Source of the DNA: Trachelipus rathkii
Taxonomy: Eukaryota > Arthropoda > Malacostraca > Isopoda > Trachelipodidae
Direction of reading: 5' to 3'
Length of the DNA stretch: 19,144 nucleotides
Assembly: GCA_015478945.1 (NCBI GenBank)
Contig: JABUQX010002549.1
Span: forward strand, 1 to 19,144
Shown: piece by piece, positions 12,251-19,144 of the stretch
Position numbering within the stretch: the first letter of the stretch is position 1
Layout of the letters: each line of letters starts with the position of its first letter
The notes under the pieces: model-generated
Told to the model about the DNA's origin: nothing
Seen by the model: the letters and a program-made list of their open reading frames with translations, nothing else
Databases searched by the model: none
Program-made: the position numbers and the translations under genes

Positions 12251-12308
12251 TGTTTCATTGAAATGCAATTTCAAAAAGCAGAAAAGAGAATTTATTAATA
12301 GTTTTAGG
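12251..12308 (+). repeat. Segment d of the monomer, the main variable region
   Basis: This segment runs tgtttcattgaaatgc, aatttcaaaaagcag, aaaagagaatttatt and aatagttttagg. I cannot align it convincingly to the other sub-repeats. It holds most type-diagnostic sites: gtgtttc or gtttc (2-bp loss), aagcag or aagctg, aagagaa / aagtgaa / aagcgaa, attaatag or attaattg, and ttttagg or tttttgg. It carries the dyad ttgaaat-gca-atttcaa (12258-12274). It contains no CpG. Confidence 0.7.
12258..12274. other. Perfect 7-bp dyad in segment d (example copy)
   Basis: The sequence ttgaaat-gca-atttcaa is an inverted repeat with 7-bp arms and a 3-base spacer, present in most monomers. Its half-site (ttgaaat / atttcaa) is the same as in the dyad of sub-repeat b, in opposite order. 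Role unknown. Confidence 0.6.
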
Positions 12309-12361
12309 TGTCTTAAATTGACGTTTTTTTAATGAAATTTCAATATTTGTTTTTATATACC
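12309..12361 (+). repeat. Sub-repeat e of the monomer
   Basis: This segment runs tgtcttaaattgacg, T run, aatgaaatttcaatattt, gtttttatatacc. Its first 40 bases align with sub-repeat c (atcttaaaattgag, T run, aacggtattttcagcatttg). Its 3' end and the start of f are among the least variable stretches of the array. It contains the perfect 10-bp palindrome tgaaatttca (12333-12342). Variants gacTttt and gacgttttGtaatg are linked to types 4 and 5. Confidence 0.7.
12333..12342. other. 10-bp palindrome in sub-repeat e (example copy)
   Basis: The sequence tgaaatttca is self-complementary without a spacer and recurs in almost every copy. It uses the same half-site as the two dyads in b and d, so each monomer carries three symmetric elements built from one short motif. 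Confidence 0.6.
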
Positions 12362-12405
12362 AAATATTTCATTAGTTGTGAAAACCTGTTTTAATAAAAA
12401 ATTTT
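12362..12405 (+). repeat. Segment f of the monomer
   Basis: This segment runs aaatatttcattagttgtg, aaaacctg, ttttaataaaaaatttt. It shows no clear alignment to a, b, c or e. The 5' half is highly conserved; the A and T runs at the 3' end vary in length in almost every copy. Variants here include gaaactctg (types 5: 3655, 7628, 12538 and 15930 copies), aaaacttg (type 0) and catttgttg (type 2). It includes one AATAAA per copy, which is expected by composition and is not by itself a polyadenylation signal. Confidence 0.65.
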
Positions 12406-12735
12406 AACTTCTAAAATTACGCTTTTTCTTAAATTTTCACATTACAAATTTAGAACTCTTAAAAGTACGATTTTTCCTAAATTTCAACATTTGAAATTAT
12501 TTGGTAAATCTTAAAATTGAGTTTTTAACGGTATTTTCAGCATTTGAAAAAATAATGTGTTTCATTGAAATGCAATTTCAAAAAGCTGAAAAGTGAATTT
12601 ATTAATAGTTTTAGGTGTCTTAAATTGACTTTTTTTAATGAAATTTCAATATTTGTTTTTATATACCAAATATTTCATTAGTTGTGAAACTCTGTTTTAA
12701 TAAAAAAAATTTAACTTCTAAAATTACGCTTTTTC

Positions 12736-12800
12736 TTTTATAATTTTCAACATTTACAAATAAGAAACTCTTAAAATTCTATTTATTCCTAATTTTCAAA
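12736..12800 (+). repeat. Divergent patch within monomer M41
   Basis: Segments a and b of this copy carry several insertions and substitutions (cttttataattttc, acatttacaaataag, aaaattctatttattcc), while the next 185 bases are identical to another copy 7 kb away. The abrupt edge suggests a local event or a sequencing artefact and not slow decay. Confidence 0.6.
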
Positions 12801-12803
12801 CAT

Positions 12804-12988
12804 TTGAAATTATTTGGTAAATCTTAAAATTGAGTTTTTAACGGTATTTTCAGCATTTGAAAAATTAATGTATTTCATTGAAATGCAATTTCGAAAAGCA
12901 GATAAGCGAATTTATTAATAGCTTTAGGTGTCCTAAATTGGCGTTTTTTAATGAAATTTCAATATATGTTTTTATATACCAAATATTT
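12804..12988 (+). repeat. Type-0 monomer core, identical to 5753-5937
   Basis: This is the second copy of the 185-base identical segment. It continues into normal segment f with aaaacttg in place of aaaacctg, as in the third type-0 copy at 18068. Its upstream neighbour (12736-12800) is a damaged patch, as is the sequence upstream of the 5753 copy. Confidence 0.85.
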
Positions 12989-14857
12989 CATTAGTTGTGA
13001 AAACTTGTTTTAATAAAAAATTATAACTTCTAAAATTACGCTTTTTCTTAAATTTTCACATTACAAATTTAGAACTCTTAAAAGTACGATTTTTCCTAAA
13101 TTTCAACATTTGAAATTATTTGTTAAATCTTGAAATTGAGTTTTTAACGGTATTTTCAGCATTTGAAAAAATAATGTGTTTCATTGAAATGCAATTTCAA
13201 AAAGCAGAAAAGTGAATTTATTAATTGTTTTAGGTGTCTTAAATTGACGTTTTTTAATTAAATTTCAATATTTGTTTTTATATACCAAATATTTCATTAG
13301 TTTTGAAAACCTGTTTTAATAAAAAATTTTAACTTCTAAAATTACGTTTTTTCTTAAATTTTCACATTACAAATTTAGAACTCTTAAAAGTACGATTTTC
13401 CTAAATTTCAACATTTGAAATTATTTTGTAAATCTTAAAATTGAGTTTTTAACGGTATTTTCAGCATTTGAAAAAATAATGTTTCATTGAAATGCAATTT
13501 CAAAAAGCAGAAAAGTGAATTTATTAATAGTTTTAGGTGTCTTAAATTGAGGTTTTTTAATGAAATTTCAATATTTGTTTTTATATACCAAATATTTCAT
13601 TAGTTGTGAAAACCTGTTTTAATAAAAAATTTTAACTTCTAAAATTACGCTTTTTCTTAAATTTTCACATTACAAATTTAGAACTCTTAAAAGTACGATT
13701 TTTCCTAAATTTCAACATTTGAAATTATTTGGTAATTCTTAAAATTGAGTTTTTTAACGGTATTTTTCAGCATTTGAAAAATATAATGTGTTTCATTGAA
13801 ATGCAATTTCAAAAAGCAGAAAAGAGAATTTATTAATTGTTTTTGGTGTCTTACATTGACGTTTTTTAATGAAATTTCAATATTTGTTTTTATATACCAA
13901 ATATTTCATTTGTTGTGAAAACCTGTTTTAATAAAAAAAATTTAACCTTCTAAAATTACGCTTTTTCTTAAATTTTCACATTACAAATTTAGAACTCTTA
14001 AAAGTACGATTTTTCCTAAATTTCAACATTTGAAATTATTTGGTAATTCTTAAAATTGAGTTTTTAACGGTATTTTCAGCATTTGAAAAAATAATGTGTT
14101 GCATTGAAATGCAATTTCAAAAAGCAGAAAAGAGAATTTATTAATAGTTTTAGGTGTCTTAAATTGACGTTTTTTAATGAAATTTCAATATTTGTTTTTA
14201 TATACCAAATATTTCATTAGTTGTGAAAACCTGTTTTAATAAAAAATTTAACTTCTAAAATTACGCTTTTTCTTAAATTTTCACATTACAAATTTAGAAC
14301 TCTTAAAAGTACGATTTTTCCTAAATTTCAACATTTGAAATTATTTGGTAAATCTTAAAATTGAGTTTTTAACGGTATTTTCAGCATTTGAAAAAATAAT
14401 GTGTTTCATTGAAATGCAATTTCAAAAAGCAGAAAAGAGAATTTATTAATTGTTTTAGGTGTCTTAAATTGACTTTTTTTAATGAAATTTCAATATTTGT
14501 TTTTATATACCAAATATTTCATTAGTTGTGAAAACCTGTTTTAATAAAATTTAACTTCTAAAATTACGCTTTTTCTTAAATTTTCACATTACAAATTTAG
14601 AACTCTTAAAAGTACGATTTTTCCTAAATTTCAACATTTGAAATTATTTGTTAAATCTTAAAATTGAGTTTTTAACGGTATTTTCAGCATTTGAAAAAAT
14701 AATGTTTCATTGAAATGCAATTTCAAAAAGCAGAAAAGTAAATTTATTAATAGTTTTTAGGTGTCTTAAATTGACGTTTTTTAATGAAATTTCAATATTT
14801 GTTTTTATATACCAAATATTTCATTAGTTGTGAAAACCTGTTTTAATAAAAAAATTT

Positions 14858-14965
14858 ATTATCAGTCTTTCACTCACGCTTTTGGCTTAAATTTTCAGCA
14901 TTTACAAATTTAGAAACTCTTAAAAGTACGATTTTTCCTAATTTCAAACAAGCAGAAAAATAATT
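14858..14965 (+). repeat. Divergent patch within monomer M48
   Basis: Segment a begins with a short run of unusually C-rich sequence (tatcagtctttcactcacg). Segment b contains aagcagaaaaa, which resembles segment d and may be a misplaced piece. This makes the copy 317 bp, the longest in the array. Confidence 0.6.
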
Positions 14966-15251
14966 TGGTAATTCTTAAAATTGAGTTTTTAACGGTATTT
15001 TCAGCATTTGAAAAAATAATGTGTTTCATTGAAATGCAATTTCAAAAAGCAGAAAAGAGAATTTATTAATTGTTTTAGGTGTCTTAAATTGACGTTTTTT
15101 AATGAAATTTCAATATTTGTTTTTATATACCAAATATTTCATTAGTTGTGAAAACCTGTTTTAATAAAAAAATTTAACTTCTAAAATTACGCTTTTTCTT
15201 AAATTTTCACATTACAAATTTAGAACTCTTAAAAGGACGATTTTTCCTAAA

Positions 15252-15412
15252 TTTTCAAACATTTGAATTATTTTGTAATTTCTTAAAATTGAGTTTTTAA
15301 CGGTATTTTCATGCATTTGAAACACAGTATCGTGTTGCAATTGACAACTGCAATTTCAAAAGCAGAAAGAGACATTTATTAATAGTCTTATGGAGTCTCT
15401 TAAATTAACGGT
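15252..15412 (+). repeat. Divergent patch across monomers M49-M50
   Basis: Many single-base insertions and substitutions, often C or G, interrupt otherwise normal motifs: catgcattt for cagcattt, aacacagtatcgtg, tgacaactgc, gtcttatggagtct. Order is restored abruptly at ttttaatgaaatttc. The pattern of scattered insertions resembles raw long-read error. Confidence 0.6.
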
Positions 15413-15929
15413 TTTTAATGAAATTTCAATATTTGTTTTTATATACCAAATATTTCATTAGTTGTGAAAACCTGTTTTAATAAAAAAATTTAACTTCTAA
15501 AACTACGCTTTTTCTTAAATTTTCACATTACAAATTTAGAACTCTTAAAAGTACGATTTTTCCTAAATTTCAACATTTGAAATTATTTGGTAAATCTTAA
15601 AATTGAGTTTTTAACGGTATTTTCAGCATTTAAAAAAATAATGTGTTTCATTGAAATGCAATTTCAAAAAGCAGAAAAGAGAATTTATTAATTGTTTTAG
15701 GTGTCTTAAATTGACTTTTTTTAATGAAATTTCAATATTTGTTTTTATATACCAAATATTTCATTAGTTGTGAAAACCTGTTTTAATAAAAAATTTTAAC
15801 TTCTAAAATTACGCTTTTTCTTAAATTTTCACATTACAAATTTAGAACTCTTAAAAGTACGATTTTTCCTAAATTTCAACATTTGAAATTATTTTGTAAA
15901 TCTTAAATTTGAGTTTTTAACGGTATTTT

Positions 15930-17763
15930 CAGCATTTGAAAAAATAATGTTTCATTGAAATGCAATTTCAAAAAGCTGAAACGTGAATTTATTAATAGTT
16001 TTAGGTGTCTTAAATTGACGTTTTGTAATGAAATTTCAATATTTGTTTTTATATACCAAATATTTCATTAGTTGTGAAACTCTGTTTTAATAAAAAATTT
16101 TAACTTCTAAAATTACGCTTTTGCTTAAATTTTCACATTACAAATTTAGAACTCTTAAAAGTACGATTTTTCCTAAATTTCAACATTTGAAATTATTTGT
16201 TAAATCTTGAAATTGAGTTTTTAACGGTATTTTCAGCATTTGAAAAATTAATGTGTTTCATTGAAATGCAATTTCAAAAAGCAGAAAAGAGAATTTATTA
16301 ATTGTTTTTGGTGTCTTAAATTGACGTTTTTTAATGAAATTTCAATATTTGTTTTTATATACCAAATATTTCATTAGTTTTGAAAACCTGTTTTTTTATA
16401 TAAAAAAATTTAACTTCTAAAATTAACGCTTTTTCTTAAATTTTCACATTACAAATTTAGAACTCTTAAAAGTACGATTTTTCCTAAATTTCAACATTTG
16501 AAATTATTTGGTAAATCTTAAAATTGAGTTTTTAACGGTATTTTCAGCATTTGAAAAAAATGTGTTTCATTGAAATGCAATTTCAAAAAGCAGAAAAGTG
16601 AATTTATTAATAGTTTTAGGTGTCTTAAATTGACGTTTTTTAATCAAATTTCAATATTTGTTTTTATATACCAAATATTTCATTAGTTGTGAAAACCTGT
16701 TTTAATAAAAAAATTATACTTTTTAAATTACGCTTTTTCTTAAATTTTAACAAATATTACAAATTTAGAACTCTTAAAAGTACGATTTTTTCCTAAATTT
16801 CAACATTTGAAATTATTTGGTAATTCTTAAAATTGAGTTTTTAACGGTATTTTCAGCATTTGAAAAAATAATGTGTTTAATTGAAATGCAATTTCAAAAA
16901 GCAGAAAAAGAGAATTTATTAATTGTTTTTGGTGTCTTACATTGACGTTTTTTAATGAAATTTCAATATTTGTTTTTATATACCAAATATTTCATTAGTT
17001 GTGAAAACCTGTTTTAATAAAAAAATTTAACTTCTAAAATTACGCTTTTTCTTAAATTTTCGCATTACAAATTTAGAACTCTTAAAAGTGCGATTTTTCC
17101 TAAATTTCAACATTTGAAATTATTTTGTAATTCTTAAAATTGAGTTTTTAACGGTATTTTCAGCATTTGAAAAAATAATGTGTTTCATTGAAATGCAATT
17201 TCAAAAAGCAGAAAAGAGAATTTATTAATAGTTTTAGGTGTCTTACATTGACGTTTTTTAATGAAATTTCAATATTTGTTTTTATATACCAAATATTTCA
17301 TTAGTTGTGAAAACCTGTTTTAATAAAAAATTTTAACTTCTTAAATTACGCTTTTTCTTAAATTTTCACATTACAAATTTAGAACTCTTAAAAGTACGAT
17401 TTTTCCTAAATTTCAACATTTGAAATTATTTGGTAAATCTTAAAATTGAGTTTTTTACGGTATTTTCAGCATTTAAAAAATAATGTGTTTCATTGAAATG
17501 CAATTTCAAAAAGCAGAAAAGAGAATTTATTAATTGTTTTAGGTGTCTTAAATTGACGTTTTTTAATGAAATTTCAATATTTGTTTTTATATACCAAATA
17601 TTTCATTAGTTGTGAAAACCTGTTTTTTATTAACTTCTAAAATTACGCTTTTTCTTAAATTTTCACATTACAAATTTAGAACTCTTAAAAGTACGATTTT
17701 TCCTAAATTTCAACATTTGAAACTATTTTGTAATTCTTAAAATTGAGTTTTTAACGGTATTTT
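15930..17763 (+). repeat. Higher-order unit, six monomers (M52-M57: 5-T-1-2-3-4)
   Basis: Copies start at 15930, 16234, 16545, 16854, 17161 and 17467. M52 has gctg, aacgtgaa, gttttgtaatg, gaaactctg and cttttgctt (type 5). M53 has attaattg, tttttgg and ttttgaaaac (T). M54 has aagtgaa, attaatag and taattc (type 1). M55 has attaattg, tttttgg, ttacattg, gtgcg and cgcattac (type 2). M56 has agagaa, attaatag and ttacattg (type 3). M57 has attaattg and catttaaaaa (type 4, without gactttt). Type 0 is absent, as in the unit at 3655. Confidence 0.55.
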
Positions 17764-19144
17764 CAGCATTTGAAAAAATAATGTTTCATTGAAATGCAAT
17801 TTCAAAAAGCTGAAAAGTGAATTTATTAATAGTTTTAGGTGTCTTAAATTGACGTTTTTTAATGAAATTTCAATATTTGTTTTTATATACCAAATATTTC
17901 ATTAGTTGTGAAAACCTGTTTTAATAAAAAATTTTAACTTCTAAAATTACGCTTTTTCTTAAATTTTCACATTACAAATTTAGAACTCTTAAAAGTACGA
18001 TTTTTCCTAAATTTCAACATTTGAAATTATTTGGTAAATCTTAAAATTGAGTTTTTAACGGTATTTTCAGCATTTGAAAAAATAATGTGTTTCATTGAAA
18101 TGCAATTTCGAAAAGCAGAAAAGCGAATTTATTAATAGTTTTAGGTGTCTTAAATTGACGTTTTTTAATGAAATTTCAATATTTGTTTTTATATACCAAA
18201 TATTTCATTAGTTGTGAAAACTTGTTTTAATAAAAAATTTTAACTTCTAAAATTACGCTTTTTCTTAAATTTTCACATTACAAATTTAGAACTCTTAAAA
18301 GTACGATTTTTCCTAAATTTCAACATTTGAAATTATTTGTTAAATCTTAAAATTGAGTTTTTAACGGTATTTTCAGCATTTGAAAAAATAATGTGTTTCA
18401 TTGAAATGCAATTTCAAAAAGCAGAAAAGAGAATTTATTAATTGTTTTAGGTGTCTTAAATTGACGTTTTTTAATGAAATTTCAATATTTGTTTTTATAT
18501 ACCAAATATTTCATTAGTTGTGAAAACCTGTTTTTATAAAAAATTTTAACTTCTAAAATTACGCTTTTTCTTAAATTTTCACATTACAAATTTAGAACTC
18601 TTAAAAGTACGATTTTTCCTAAATTTCAACATTTGAAATTATTTTGGTAAATCTAAAATTGAGTTTTTAACGGTATTTTCAGCATTTGAAAAAAAAATGT
18701 TTCATTGAAATGCAATTTCAAAAAGCTGAAAAGTGAATTTATTAATAGTTTTAGGTGTCTTAAATTGAGTTTTTTTTAAATAAAAATTTCAATATTTGTT
18801 TTTATATACCAAATATTTCATTAGTTGTGAAAACCTGTTTTAATAAAAAAATTTTAACTTTTAAAATTACGCTTTTGCTTAAATTTTCACATTACAAATT
18901 TAGAACTCTTAAAAGTACGATTTTTCCTAAATTTCAACATTTGAAATTATTTGGTAATTCTTAAAATTGAGTTTTTAACGGTATTTTCAGCATTTGAAAA
19001 AAATAATGTGTTTTATTGAAATGCAATTTCAAAAAGCAGAAAAGAGAATTTATTAATTGTTTTAGGTGTCTTAACAATTGACGTTTTTTAATGAAATTTC
19101 AATACTTTGTTTTTATACCGAAATAATTTCATTTGTTGTGAAAA
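17764..19144 (+). repeat. Higher-order unit cut by the right edge (M58-M62: 5-0-T-1-2)
   Basis: Copies start at 17764, 18068, 18374, 18680 and 18988. M58 has gctg, aagtgaa and the tg loss (type 5). M59 has tttcgaaaagcag, aagcgaa and acttg (type 0). M60 has attaattg (T). M61 has aagtgaa, attaatag, cttttgctt and taattc (type 1), with gctg also present. M62 has attaattg and catttgttg (type 2). The window ends in segment f of M62. Confidence 0.5.

Larger units (their letters stand above)
12100..12405 (+). repeat. Reference monomer (306 bp) of the satellite
   Basis: I chose this copy as a clean example close to the consensus at nearly every position. Reading from aacttct, it divides into segments a (48 bp), b (51), c (52), d (58), e (53) and f (44). 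It is of the A form (attaatag), with gcag, agagaa and the intact gtgtttc motif. Its C and G counts are close to equal and it holds four CpG dinucleotides, one each in a, b, c and e. The phase is arbitrary: the array shows no natural start. The same division applies to all other copies. Confidence 0.9.
8858..12537 (+). repeat. Disordered satellite zone (M29-M40)
   Basis: Twelve copies start at 8858, 9165, 9473, 9781, 10085, 10388, 10695, 11001, 11308, 11614, 11918 and 12231. The A/T form reads A A A T T T A A A A T A, without the alternation seen on both sides. Type-5-like copies with gctg are over-represented (9165, 9781, 10695, 11001, 11614) and the type-0 copy is absent. The copy at 9781 is a mosaic: gctg, loss of tg and gttttgtaatg (type 5) joined to attaattg with tttttgg (T). 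No gene or foreign DNA explains the change. Confidence 0.5.
12538..14684 (+). repeat. Higher-order unit, seven monomers (M41-M47: 5-0-T-1-2-3-4)
   Basis: Copies start at 12538, 12851, 13157, 13462, 13768, 14077 and 14382. M41 has gctg, aagtgaa and gaaactctg (type 5, unusually with gactttt). M42 has cgaaaagcagataagcg and gtcctaaattggcg (type 0). M43 has attaattg and ttttgaaaac (T). M44 has aagtgaa, attaatag and taattc (type 1). M45 has attaattg, tttttgg, ttacattg and catttgttg (type 2). M46 has agagaa and attaatag (type 3). M47 has attaattg and gactttt (type 4). The A/T form then alternates perfectly from M42 to M58. Confidence 0.6.
14685..15929 (+). repeat. Higher-order unit, four monomers (M48-M51: 5/1-2-3-4)
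   Basis: Copies start at 14685, 15002, 15310 and 15624. M48 lacks tg in gtgtttc (type 5) yet has the taattc junction (type 1), so it is a hybrid like the copy at 2428. M49 is T form (type 2 position). M50 is A form (type 3 position) but heavily altered at its start. M51 has attaattg, catttaaaaa, gactttt and aatttgag, a marker set shared with the type-4 copy at 5186. Confidence 0.5.
1..19144 (+). repeat. Tandem satellite array, ~307-bp AT-rich monomer, ~62 copies
   Basis: The same ~307-bp unit repeats head to tail across the window with no interruption and continues past both ends. I anchored each copy on the motif ttttcagcattt, taking the c of cagcat. The anchors, numbered M1 to M62, fall at 265, 573, 883, 1195, 1506, 1812, 2118, 2428, 2731, 3036, 3344, ~3655 (decayed), 3967, 4267, 4573, 4878, 5186, 5495, 5800, 6107, 6411, 6699, 7009, 7315, 7628, 7934, 8247, 8551, 8858, 9165, 9473, 9781, 10085, 10388, 10695, 11001, 11308, 11614, 11918, 12231, 12538, 12851, 13157, 13462, 13768, 14077, 14382, 14685, 15002, 15310, 15624, 15930, 16234, 16545, 16854, 17161, 17467, 17764, 18068, 18374, 18680 and 18988. 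Mean spacing is 306.9 bp, range 288 to 317. Most length variation is in A or T runs. G+C of the consensus is about 21%. No gene is supported on either strand. The function is unknown; a heterochromatic or centromeric satellite is the likeliest reading. Confidence 0.98.

Noticed and set aside
12351..12362. TATA-like box (ttttatatacc) as a promoter in each monomer
   Set aside because: Such motifs are expected at ~79% A+T and there is no gene downstream. Satellite transcription is possible but nothing here shows it.
12392..12400. AATAAA polyadenylation signal in segment f
   Set aside because: It occurs once per monomer within an A-rich run and has no associated transcript or coding region; composition explains it.
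1..19144. CRISPR array
   Set aside because: There is no short direct repeat alternating with unique spacers; the whole ~307-bp unit repeats.
1..19144. Transposon, LTR or rolling-circle element as the source of the repeat
   Set aside because: I found no transposase or reverse-transcriptase coding remnant, no terminal inverted repeats and no target-site duplications; copies abut directly.
1..19144. Bacterial, phage or organelle genome region
   Set aside because: There are no genes, rRNA or tRNA in 19 kb, and the continuous satellite with higher-order structure fits eukaryotic heterochromatin. An AT-rich mitochondrial control region could be repetitive but would be unlikely to show this length without any tRNA or gene.

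Overview
The whole 19,144-base window is one uninterrupted tandem satellite-DNA array. About 62 head-to-tail copies of a ~307-bp, ~79% A+T monomer, all on the same strand, run off both window edges. I see no protein gene, RNA gene, transposon, CRISPR array or unique sequence on either strand. A long array of this kind, with no coding capacity, points to a eukaryotic nuclear genome, most likely centromeric, pericentromeric or other heterochromatin. CpG is not depleted (4 per monomer, about what base composition predicts), which fits a lineage with little cytosine methylation, such as many insects or nematodes, better than a vertebrate or plant. That is inference; I do not recognise the satellite family and cannot name the species.

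The array has nested levels of order. (1) Each monomer contains four recognisably related ~50-bp sub-repeats (called a, b, c and e here) and two unrelated or unrecognisable segments (d and f), so it probably grew from a shorter ancestral repeat. (2) Monomers alternate between an A form and a T form at one diagnostic base (attaatAg / attaatTg), giving a ~614-bp dimer period over long stretches. (3) Linked diagnostic variants sort monomers into seven types, named 5-0-T-1-2-3-4 here, that recur in fixed order. Three complete seven-monomer units (265-2427, 5495-7627, 12538-14684; ~2.15 kb), two six-monomer units lacking type 0 (~1.84 kb) and two four-monomer units (~1.24 kb) are visible. (4) The succession of units 7-4-6-7 appears twice, starting at 265 and at 12538, so monomers 1-22 and 41-62 share one type order at a ~12.27-kb offset.

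Layout: 265-2427 seven-mer; 2428-3654 four-mer; 3655-5494 six-mer; 5495-7627 seven-mer; 7628-8857 partial unit; 8858-12537 disordered zone; 12538-14684 seven-mer; 14685-15929 four-mer; 15930-17763 six-mer; 17764-19144 seven-mer cut by the window end. Several short patches (for example 3541-3720, 8361-8515, 12736-12800, 14858-14965, 15252-15412) are sharply more divergent than their neighbours. They are either real local decay or unpolished long-read consensus. All typing was done by eye from a few diagnostic positions and should be treated as a hypothesis that an alignment can test.
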